Positions 13,001-25,300 of a stretch of 64,000 nucleotides of DNA are shown here, one piece after another (the stretch's first letter is position 1; each line of letters opens with the position of its first letter). The notes beneath the pieces are model-generated. The model was not told the origin of the DNA, did not search any database, and was given only the letters and a program-made list of their open reading frames with translations. The position numbers were made by a program, and so were the translations under genes. Source of the DNA: Cristatella mucedo. Taxonomy: Eukaryota > Bryozoa > Phylactolaemata > Cristatellidae. The stretch covers positions 60,001 through 124,000 of the forward strand of contig WPIO01000125.1 in NCBI GenBank assembly GCA_009760855.2, in the 5' to 3' direction.

Positions 13001-16000
13001 ATTCTGCTCCTCTGATCATTAAATAAGAATACTAATAATAATACATTTGATATACCCCCCTCAGAAAACTCAATCACTTTCTAGGCACTTTACATTTGCT
13101 GCAAAGGCAGCACGATCGAATGCGGATTTCACTCAATCCACAGTGTGTTTCTTCCTGTGTGCATCCAAAATCATCTGTGAATACCTCAAGACCCTTCACA
13201 TCGATACTGTTAGAGCAGAAATATCTTCTTTGCCCCTGCTGCTCAATCCTCCTTCCGACCTATCATCGTTGGTAGAATGCTATGACATGACACTTGCTGA
13301 CATGCTTAACGAGTTCGCACCTTTGACTAAGTGCATTGTGCACCCTCGCCTAGACGGCCTATGGTTTACCGGAGACATTAAACTGGCTAGGTCTACTAAG
13401 TGCAAGCTTGAGAAGCATGCTAAATAACGATCAGGACTGACTGTCCATTCCTCTTCATTCATATGAAGACTACTGTAGATCATGCCAGTGTATCCTAGCA
13501 AAGGCCAAGTCTAACTTCTACAAAAATATTTCTAAATCACAGATGCACAATCAAAAATGCTGGTATCTACCATCAATCATCTCCTTAAATGCTTCCAGGT
13601 CAGCTCCATGCCTAGTGATTCATGTGGTGACCTATCTGATCGCTTCTCTAGCTTCTTTATCAGAAAGATAGACAAGATGAGAAAGTCCAAACCTAAGGTA
13701 GCAGCATCCCCTCTGGAGTCCTGTCTCTAAATAGTGCAACACCTGTACCCCAGTTTCGTGCACTACCTCAATGTCTGCTTTCAAGGAAGCCATGAATGAC
13801 CCTATCCTGAAATTTGTCTCACACTCAAAGAAGACTACTAGTCCTCTAGACCCTAATTCCACTGTTCTGCTTCTACGATCCGCTGCTGGCATGCACAGCT
13901 AACACGATAATTATGTCCTTATCCTCAGGTCGTGTTCCTGCACCTTTAAAAAGCTGTTAGGCCACTAATTAATAAAGCAGTACCAGACCAAGAGAACTTC
14001 AGCAGCTTCTGCCCAATCTTCCTTCTACTGCTCCTATAAAAAACACTCGAGTGAGTTGCAGTAGACTAGCTGCACTCTTATAATGAATCCTCTCAGAATG
14101 CTCTCCACGGAGTCAGCATTGCTTACAGTTTATAACGAGCTTCTCAGGAATGCAGCCTTGGATAAAGTCTTGCTGCTTGTTTTACTTGATCTTTCGGCAG
14201 GTTTTGATACAAGTACCCATAAAGTCCTACTCGAGTGCCTCTCATCTCGCCTGGGTGCCACTGGTACTGCACTGCAATGGTTCAGATCCTACTTCAATAG
14301 GAGACTAGAATATTGATGTGGACCGACAAAGGTCATCTGAGGAACCACTGAAGTACATGGTACCTCGGGGGGGGGGTCTGTGCTTGGTCTGCTTATCTTC
14401 ACTGTTTATAACCTCCCTCTTTGCGATGTGATCGCCAAGCACAATCAAGGCTTTCACTTCTATGCAGTTGACTCTCAGTTGTACCTTTGCTTTGATCCCT
14501 CCCAGCCCTCCATCTCGTCGAATTCTCTCAACTCTTGTTGCATGTATTGATGACATCCATACATGGATAGCTGCAAATTTTCTTAGATTGAATGATGTTA
14601 AAATCAACTTGCTAGTTATGGTCAAACCCAGTGTGATTCAAACATTGGAAAGACTGACACTCAAAATTGGCTCTACCAGCACACCTCCCGTTGAATCTGC
14701 ACGCAATCTAGGTGTCATGTTCCAAAGTGACCTTTCAGACGACCATATCAGCTGCACAGTCAAGTCTACCTACTATCAGCTACACTACACTGCTAAAATT
14801 CGGGCTTGTTTTAGACAGGGATGCCACATCTAAATTTGTTCAATGCATTGTGACATCTCGTCTCGACTTCTGTAATTCACTGCTTGCTGATCTACCGGCC
14901 TGTGCAATCAGGCACTTACAGTTGGTGCAAAACTCGGAAGTTACGCTTGTCTTTCGTGAGCGTTGCAGCTGCCACATCCCACCACTTCCAACTGAACTGC
15001 ACTGGCTCTCAGTCAAGCAACTCATCGACTTTAAGGTTCTGTCACTCACTTTTAGATTCCTTCATTCTCTGGCTCCAGCCTACCTATCAGAACTACTCCC
15101 CACCAGGCCAAGCAGTGTACAACCCACTGTTCTGACTCAGGTCATGTAGTTCACCTCTTAAGAACCTCAAAACCTTTGGAAACTGTGCCTTTAGTGGAAC
15201 TCACTTCCGACTAACATCTTGAGATCCCCTGAAGTGACGACATTTAAAAGATACCTAAAACTCGCCTGTTTGTGTCAACATTTAGTGAGTCTTTGTGATC
15301 CTCTTTTGTGTGCTTATGCATGCTGACACCGTGCCTGCTGCTACTAGCTATATCTGCATGTTGACCCTGTGCATGTTGCATCTAACAACGTTATGCTTGA
15401 TGACATTGAGAATGTTACCACAAATCATTAGGGCATGTTTTTTTTACAGCATCTATAAAGTGCCTAGAAATAGATTGAGTTCTCCGAGGGCACAAGTGTA
15501 TTGCTATTATTACTGTTGCTTCTTCCACAAGTTTGTTTGCAAGCACATATGCTCCTACGTTGGGTCATCCCTGCCAGGGCAGCTGGAGTGACTGTGCAGT
15601 ACACTCGATCTGAGCGGCCTCTCAGAGACATTCCTCAAATTCATGATCATTTTGTTTGATTTTAAGCACGATTCCTGGCGAACTGATAATTAATAACTTT
15701 TACCTGCTTTTTATCACAGATGATGGGTGCTGGTTTAAATTGTGTCATGTTATACATGTGACCATCTTTGATCTTCAGGCCAAGACTCCGTTGGGTTCAG
15801 TCCAGCAGATTAAGAAACCGCCAGGAGCTGTGTCCATGTTTGGTGGACTAAATCCGTCTGCTATATTAGGCAGCAAAGTACTACTTCAAACTTCAGGTGG
15901 GCGTTTTTTTCCTTAGCCTTGCTTCTTGCCACTCACTTCACGATGGCAATGTTTATGCCGTAGCTGAATGAACATTTACTGAACTTTTTCCGAGCTAGTT

Positions 16001-18414
16001 CTACCTTACCAGCAGTGCAGCAGTTGCTATTTTATAGCTGCATTTGTATTTTCTATTGCAGTAGACTTATGCACTGCATTGATAGGCTTGCTGTGCATTC
16101 AGCTGTTCTAGTTTGTGAAACGGTGGCTAAAATAAAATGGTGTTGATTGATATATTACTGCAAGAACACAAGCATTCTTTTGTGGCTAGTGCCCAAGTAT
16201 TATGTGATACTGTATAGAATCCGGTTGAGTTTGCACTTGAACCGTGCATTCCTTCTCGTCCGAAAACGCTCGTGGAGGCATAGTGCGCGTGGCTTGTTCC
16301 AAGTCTTTCACACAGTTTGTGGTGTTCGAAGCTTGTTATTTTAAGCAAGAATGAGTAACTTTGTGGCAAATGCAGATGCAGTTGCTCTGATTTGTCATGT
16401 CGAGATACTCCATTTTGCTGGCTCTTTACCGTGTTGTTTACAGACTTTCCAGACCAAATGACAAACGATGACGACTTGCTCGGCAGTACAAGCACGACTG
16501 CAGATGCTGGAAGTTCACGAAGCCAACTACCGGTGAGCTGCAGGCGAGAGCGCTTGCTTAATTGTGCTTAGGTGTGGGCACAGGCATTAAGGACCTATTT
16601 CTTGGTATTTAGCTATGTCTAAGCAGAGACCGAGCTGACAGATTTGCTTGCATGCTATGGAATCAATGATGCATGGAGAGCTGACATTGGTCGATCACTG
16701 CATCAGCTTGCTAAAAGCTCTGCTCCACCAAGTATTCGAGTGCTGGTTCTAATGACGGCCTGAGAATGGCACGGACAAGCAGGCCAGCGATTGGATTGAC
16801 TTGAGTGGAGTAGCTCAGCCATGTGATTGGATTTGCTGAGGTGGTGGGGGGGGCCAAGGCCAATGGGACACCCCAGTGGACAGACTTGAAGGGGCACTCA
16901 GGCCGGCTTGCTTGCCCCCATCCTCGACGTGCCCGTCCAGCCTCCCTATGATCGGCTGCCTCTATAAAGGTCACGGTTTAGCCCCACACTAACATCTTGG
17001 TTATGTTGCTACAGAGAGCTACGTTTTGTCTGTTAGTAGTTGGTATCGGTGGAAGACCTATGATAGGTAGCAGTTGTGACAATCTGCCCACTGGCCTCGA
17101 CTGGTTGAAGCCACAGAGTGGCCATTTTGTTGGTTCCTCAAAATTCCCCTGCCGCCTTGCTGGCATAGCCACCAGTGAGCAGACTGTAGTTTATTGTGGT
17201 ATTTGCTGTGCCGCCGATGACTAGTTTGGCAAAGTACGCCTTCCTCATAGCATGATAAAGACTGTTGCATTAGCACATAAAGAAGGCAAAGACGTGCAGT
17301 TGTAAAAATGCTTTTAGCTTGCTTTCTCAGCCTATTTTGAAAACCCTCATAAAATGATCCTTCAAAACAGACTCCCAAGCAGCTCTTGCTGGCCTGTTAT
17401 TTTTTCTTCCTTGAATTCGCAACCTTCAAAAAACATCAGCATGAGGTGAAATAAGATGAGGTGTAATAAGGTAAAACAGGATCTGCGTACAGATTACAAA
17501 AGCTTCCTTGCTAGCTAGGGAGCAGCATCGTAACTAGCCCAAGTATTTGGAAATGGCCAGGGTGGAGCCAACGTAAGTGAGTAAAGATCATATGAGGCCT
17601 GCCACATTTAACTTTTCCTCTGCAATTGTAGTCCCTTTTGAGCAAGTTATGATTGACTACTCTAGGTTGTATTCCCCTGAGTCCCTATTACTCTGAATAT
17701 AGTAATAGTTGAATGGGAATTACTGCTTTCGGAAATATTGCTGCTATTTGTTGGTAACCATTTTTCTACTAGATGATCCCCTAGGTAAGGCAGTTGCTCT
17801 TCACGATCTCGGTCCCGAGGTCGTGGATTCGAATTCTGCCGTGGGCAATGCTGTATTACCACTGTAAGCGGTGTTTATATCCTCTAAGGCTTTTCTGCTG
17901 CTATACGTAATAAACGGCTGTTAAATCAGCTAATATTTTGTATTGTCGATAACTACTTGAAGGATGAAATAGGAATAGAAGAGACTGTAATATGACCCTG
18001 GCTATTCTTGGAGACTATGTAGGTATGCAGGTCGATATCAATTGAGCAGAGAAGTATAAAAGGAAGTGACTGATGTTAAGTTTTTATGATTATGACTATG
18101 AGGCATTGTGGTTAAGGAGGCAGCTTCAAAGCAATGCTTATGGGGTTATTGTAAATTCAAAACTGTTTAAACTTGTATCTAAGCATGTGACTATCAACTT
18201 CATGGACATGGATCGTATGCCTGTTAGCTAACTGTGTAGTAGATGAGTCACACCAATCCAGTCATCTGTTTGTGCAAAATAGTATGTGAAACATTGTAAC
18301 TGGCCTGGTAGTTTTTTTTTACCAGAGCTTACACTTATATCTAGTAAGAGGCACCCGCAGCATGGACTGGTAACACTGTTTATTCGTATTAGCTTGCAGA
18401 TTTCTCTCCTCTCT

Positions 18415-18460
<46 letters not shown>

Positions 18461-19337
18461 TTCGAGGTATTTGGCAAGGGTCTTAGCTGTGATCATGCTT
18501 GCCCGATAAGATCGATGATTGACTGAAACTTTGTTTTAAACATGCATGCTTGCTCACCATCTTCACGTATAGCTGGTATGTAGCAAGTGGTTCTCTTCTT
18601 GGGCATGGACTACCAAAGTAGTCCGTTTTTATGGTCATGAATGCCTTATTGTGTGTCCGACACGAGACCTGTCTGGGAAACATTTTCCAGACCATCGTTC
18701 TTGAACACCCTAAATCCTTTTACTTATAGCCTTCCAAGTTCCACGTGATTTAATGGCCGTTTCTGTCGAGGCTGCATTGTTTCTGCTTCGAGAGAACACA
18801 CACCACAGCAGCAAGAGCATGCAATGTAAAGATTGCGTATATGTACACTGCTATATGTCAACATTGTATGCAGATCTTTCCAGAGTATAGTGCTAGTTGA
18901 AGTTAACAATGCAAGATACTTCAGCTGTATTCGGTAAATGGAGAGGCATATTGAATCTAACGCATCATTGAGGTAGAGAACTGTTGTGAAAACAAGCTAG
19001 TTGCACTCCTTGCATCATTCCTCATCTATAATACCCATGACCACTATGATAAAAATGTTATGGCCAGCTAACACCAAAATGTGTTTTGAGAATCATACTT
19101 CCTGCTGTATTGGCTGTATGTGAACAAACTATATCGTGCCTTAATCTGCACTGTGCTGGCAGCTTGCTCCAATAATAGCCACCCTCCCGTTTCTTGGGTT
19201 ATCCTCTCATCCACTTCATTTGCATAGATTTAGCCCAGTGGTTAAGGTTCTTGCCTCTACAAAGGTCAAGCTGAATATATTTTATGACCCAGATCGTGTG
19301 GGGTCGAGCCCGTGGCAAATGTGAAGTGCCTGAATAA

Positions 19338-19387
<50 letters not shown>

Positions 19388-22300
19388 AAAGAGAGAGATT
19401 TTATAATGCATCAGCATATTTGTGAAGCAAAGCTCTCATGGTTAAGTGGCTGGGCTACTATTTTGTAACTAGTTAGGGATAATCTTGCTGGATGCCTGCA
19501 GAAAAGGTACACTCATGTGAAAAAATCCTTGCAGTATGGCCACTGCTGCTGTGGCTTTAAATTCATTTGGGTAATACGAGGGTCGTATACAATGCTAGGC
19601 ATACTAAAGTTATGCAAAGCATGGGAAAATATTTATTGACAGCCCAAAAACTAATAAATATTCTGCTGGTATGTGTGCATTTAGTGTGAAGTCCTCCCAC
19701 TGCGACTCTTTATGACCTCTGTTGTCTGACCAGGCATAAAGGCCACAAGCTTCTGCATCGCTTGTTCTGCTGCTGCACGGTTCAATGAACGTGAGTTTTA
19801 CTGAAAAGGTCGGCTGGTGTAGGCCGAACACTCATCCTCAGCCGCCTGCCGGTATTATTCTACAGTCGTTCTATGCGGTTCAAATCAGGCGAGTGGCTAG
19901 GCCACTGCAACAGCACCAAACATGGATTTTTCTAAAACTTATTTTATTCAAGTTATTGTTGGTAAAGCATGTTGGATTTCAAAGCTAGTATTCTCGGCTT
20001 TGAGGTCATTACATTTAGCTGCCAGATAACAACCATTGCTCACCAAAATGTGTGCATAGTGTGTACAGTAATACCTGTGAATTTTTGTTAAACTCAAAAA
20101 ACTTCGAACCGAGGTATCCTACGAATTTTAAATGCCTTGCTTTTAGTCAATCCTCCAAATGTTGCTTCCAAGCTTGGGCTTCCTTCAGTATCCTATTCCT
20201 ATTTATAAAGTACAAGAACCTGAAAAATCCACATGCCTCTGGTATTAAGATATATCGTTAAACGTTGAAAAGTTTCACAAAACCAGGACCGAAAAATACT
20301 GCCTACCAGCAGGTACGATCAATGTATCAGGAAGCAATAGTAATAGCAAATTATGGATGCTGCCAGTTTGATAAGCTGACTGTTTGTGAAAAAGGCTTGT
20401 GAAATAAACTGGTTTTTGGATTTAAGCGAGTGGGTTCAGAAATAGTGGCAGTGTTCGGAGGTAGTTTTTGGAAGTGCCAGCATAACATGTTGAAGTAAGA
20501 CTCATTGAATATGCCCTGTCTCCCCCTCTTGCAAAAGGTATCTCAATGACTAGTTCCTGCACTTCTTCAAGAGTCCTGATTAGGGCATTCCTGGATGCAG
20601 ACTAGGCAGGGGTTTTACTTTACAAAAGAAACCCAAGAAATCAGTTTGAGGAAGAATCTTCCCCCAATTTGTCGTGATGAATAGGAGCTTTGGAGCCATA
20701 TACAACAGATTCGGGAGTTTTGGTAGAAACCCGAGATGCCAAAATCACTGTGACCTGGATGTATTTGAGTGTTCATGAAGATTATGAGGCAATGAGGAAT
20801 GTAGTACACCTACTTGGCAAGCCGATCAAGCTAAGACCAAGGAGCCAATGCAGATAGTTCCGTCGGTTCGTGTTCATTAGAAAGGGCTGCTCAGTGGTGC
20901 TTTATTTCTACTTCACTATTATTTTTTTGCATCGTTTCGAACCGTGTCTGACTTGCCGCTTCATCTGTGAAAAATGCCCAAGAAATTAAATGAGATGCAT
21001 TTTTAGAGAGGGGATTCTTGGTGCATACTGCAAGTGTTAATCCGCAGTCTTCTTGCGGTGCTACACAATAATAGCCAGAAATTGCTCCAGATGCTGCAAA
21101 ACAGGCTAATTTCACATTGTTCTGCACTTGGTTAGCAAACAAAGGCATTGGCATGCACTACTCGTTAGCATTATCGTTAACTCTTCAATATTCCAATACA
21201 GTGAGCAGGCTTTCAGAAACTGCTAGACGAATATTCACCATGTTATACTAATGCTGAAGTATCCAGCTTTGCACTTAGTATGTGACTTCATTTTCAGCAG
21301 GTGCCGGTGAATACAGCCCCACCGGTAAAGAAGGCACCTCCTGGTGGAGTATCAATGTTTGGCGGGATAAGCCCAGCACAGCTGCTTAGCAAACAGGCTC
21401 CTACGAGTGAAGTGGCACCTGGTAAGTTATTTAGTGCCGGCAAGAGCCTGTTGATACCTCCAGTATTTATAGTATTTGGAATAACTTCCAATAGCATTTA
21501 TATTTGGTGATGTCGGTTTTGGTTTTAATAAGTATGTTTCGGTTTGTCTTTGTTTAGTCAACAACTGGCAAAAGTGCTGAGCAGTGCAGCATCAGACTGC
21601 CACTAAATTTCCATTTCAAATTCATATAGATCTGGCTGAAAAGAATTATGAAAATCGCCTTGCCAGCTGGTCTTCAGAATGGGGACACTCACCTTAATAG
21701 AACACAAGACTCCTTTTCAAGCTGCTCTTTTTTGTCTGACATGTCAAGATTATTATTACTTGCATAGCTGCCACGTCTGCTCTGTTCCTGTTTCTGGGCA
21801 GCACAGTTCTGATCTTGCAGTCTTGCACTGCCTTAAGCTACACCGAAGGTCAAGTGCTAATAGCTATGGCCTCAGTCTCACCGGTAACCCTGAAACTGTG
21901 TGCTCCTACTTATGTAGCCCTTTCATAGCCCAGCAGAACCTATCCAATCACTTGGTATATGTTCCGTCATGTTTACATTTACTTTCTATTGGTAAATCGC
22001 CTCAAAGTGTATGCTTCTAGAGCCTGAACTGCACAAATGGGCAAGCGTCCCCCATCAAACCGATGATATACAGCAGGCGATATCTGGGTTCCAGCCGTAG
22101 GTGGTAGACCAGAGCTCATCTTCATGCCGCACAGCTCTGCAGCATCTTCATCTCAGATGAATGATCTTCGTGAGCTGTAATTATGCAGTGGATTTTCTTA
22201 TCGTGCAATAGTAATAATACGTCATTTGTGTTGTGCCCTTTGAGAATTTAATCTCTATTCAGGTGCTTTACAACTCTACACGAGAATCAATTCAAGGGTT

Positions 22301-25300
22301 AGGGACATCCTTTGTATAAAGCATGCAAAAGTAAACAATTATCATGGTAAGACCGCCAATCTAAAACAGCCATGAAGACACTCGTAGCCACCAGTTAGTA
22401 AGACATATGGCAAGTAACTTGAACTGAATTATGCACAGGTACGCATGCAAAGCATGCCGGAACAAAAACATGACAAGTTCACAACAACAAAGAGAAATGT
22501 GAGCGTAGCAGATGCATCTCGTTTGTTTTTCAAGCATGATTTTACTTACCATTCAATTGCATTTCACTTTACAGCAAATGTAAAGCGCCTAGAGAGAGAT
22601 TGAGTTCTCTGAGGGCACTTTATGAAGTGAATTATTATTATTATTATTATCTCTAGCTGAAACCTCAAGTATATAAGGCCGTTGAAGGTATTGACCAAAG
22701 CCAAAAGCAAGCTCCAGACTTTTGGTGCATTTGTGCTTAAGGCTTGATCATCATCAGATTTCAATTTAGTGCGATTGATGGCGAGGTGACTAGATGGTGA
22801 GGGGGTGGTGCAAGAGCATACTAGACAATTGAGGGCATGGGCTATGAGTCCTTAATAAAGGGAATTGCAATAATCTAGACCCGATGTCACGTGAGCCACT
22901 CTGGCTTGCTTACTCTTTATCTTAGAAGGATTTGGTTTTGGTGATGTTCCTTAGCTGCTTAGAGGCTGCAGCCTGCCTATTAGATCTACTTCCCCACCAG
23001 GCTAAGCATCGTACCACCTGTTTTTCGGAATTTAATCGTTTATCCATACCTCGTACGGACTGCAAATCTTTTGGTGACCGTGCTTTTAGTTCCTATGCTC
23101 CCAATGCCAGGAGCTTGCTGGCGAATTGCGACACGACATTCCCTGACTTGACCACATTTAAAAAGGAACCAAAATGCATCTATTTATCAAAGCACTTGGT
23201 GGGTCAATGTGACTCATCCTTTATATGTTTATGTGTTTTGACACTGTGCATGCTGCCACTAACCATACTTGCATGCTGACCCTGTGCATTTCACCCTTAA
23301 CAATGTTATTCTTGTTGTCATTGAGCATGCTACCACTAATCATTCGATCGTGCTTCCTTTGCAATAAATGTAAAGTGCGTAGAGAGAGATTGAGTTCTCT
23401 GGGGGTGCTATATCGAATGTTGCATTATTATTAATCTTAAACTACTTTGTAGCTGTGCCATCTCATGACCGCTCCGACGGTAAGACCGCTAGTCTTAGCA
23501 CTCAGGCTGAGGACAGGGACTTGTTCTCACAGGCAGCCTCATCTGAAGGTACTTTGACAGGTGCTCATAAGGTAACGCAGCGACTACAGCCACAGCAGCT
23601 GCCGTATATCTGTCCTTATTAAACGATCACAGCCACCTCGTTCTGTCTGGCGCTCCGTGTCCCGCTGTTGCCCGATGTCGGGACGTGACCTGCTGGCCCG
23701 ACGTTACCCACTGGCGCGACATGTCTGGCTGGCTTCGGTGCTGGAGCAGACAGTTTTATGTCCTACCAATTCAGGGCCGAGCTCGGCTGCAGCAGAAGCG
23801 CCGGCCGCAGTCGCGAGAGGCTCGAGTTCTTGCTGCTGCTCAGTCATCATCGACGGTGTCGTCTGTTACCGAGATTGATGTGGACATTGCTGAGGAAGGA
23901 AAAGCAGACGATTCGAAGCATTCAGAAAGCCAGGCAGCAGCAAATCCTTCTGTCGGCGTTCCCGTTACGCTGGCAGCAGCACGGCCAGAGGGGGTCAAGG
24001 CCTCGGCTTCCGGTGGCAGCGTGCCGTTGGCGCTCGCTGCTTCGGCCCTGTTCAAGAAGGCCAAGGCCGGTTGGGATCCCGACGGCGCAGCGTCAGACGA
24101 TGCCGACGATCTGTTTGCGCCGCCCGTGCAGGGTAAAGTGGCGCCAGCGACGACTGGTACCGAGACTTCCGCAGCCGGCGGCACCGACAAAAAGGATGAG
24201 GATGAGCAGCAGACCGTGGGCAATCGTGAAGATGGCGCCACTGCTCGAGCACTGCCCTCGGGGAAAGGCAAACTGAAGGACATGTTCGGCAATGACGACT
24301 TGTTTGGCGGTGGTGATGACGAAGCTGCTTTTGCAACTACCGTTGGTAGCCTCAGCAGCAACCTTCGAGGCCTTTCGTCAGCTGCAGTCACTGTTCGGGT
24401 TGAGACGGAGCCCAAAGAGGTGGCATTGCTGCCTGCATTGCAGGCGTCTGCAAGCTCTGGCTTGCCTTCTGCAGCTCTGACTGGCAGCGGAGTGTCGAGC
24501 CTGCCAGTGCCTGCAAGCTCTTTGCAAGATTCCAGCAAGGTCGCAGAGGTCAGCCTTGTAGCTGCTCACGACGACCTATTTGGAACCAATGCTTCGGCCA
24601 CTGCTAAGAAGCCGGCAGCCACCGTTGTTGCTGCTGCTGATGACGATGACGACATATTTGCCGATGCCAGCATTTTGAAGGCTACTGGTCCGAGTGTGGC
24701 CTCCACTAAGACAGTGGACAGAGGTGCTGTTCGGGCAGCTGAAGAGGATGCTAGCAAGGTACATCCCTCTCTTCTACTTTAGTCGTGCGATTTCGGTGTT
24801 GCAATTGTCTGCAAGCGTTAGTGTTACCCCGCCGCACACATGTCACAACACCCGCATGGACAGACTTATGAATTCTCATTTGTGAGTCATCAAACACAAA
24901 GCCTGACGGTTGTTACTGGGGAGCTAGTTCATAGAGATGGGACTAGGCGTCGACTAGATGAACAGGATATGTTTGCTTTGAACCCCAAAAAGAATCTACT
25001 TCTGCTCGTCAAGCAAAAATATACTCTTGCCGTTAGCTAAGGTGAGAGCACATTTGACTCGCAAAGACTAGAGCAAATTTGATGGTAGAGATAAGAGTAA
25101 GTTTGCGATTGTTAGAAATGCCACATGTAGGCTGTTTGTGCATCGTTACTCTAATGAATATTTTAATTGTAATTGCTGCCAGAAGACGTTGAAATTTGGC
25201 AGCTAAGGGGTCATGGTCTATGGCTGCTTCTGTGGCAAATACCTAGCGTTATGACGAAAGAAGTTTGTTCAGAACTACTCCAGAGCGTTGGAGTACTTAG

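Noticed and set aside
23840-24538. 232-codon minus-strand frame opposite WASHC2 exon 8
   Set aside because: Shadow of the GC-rich coding strand; no family, and its boundaries mirror the exon.
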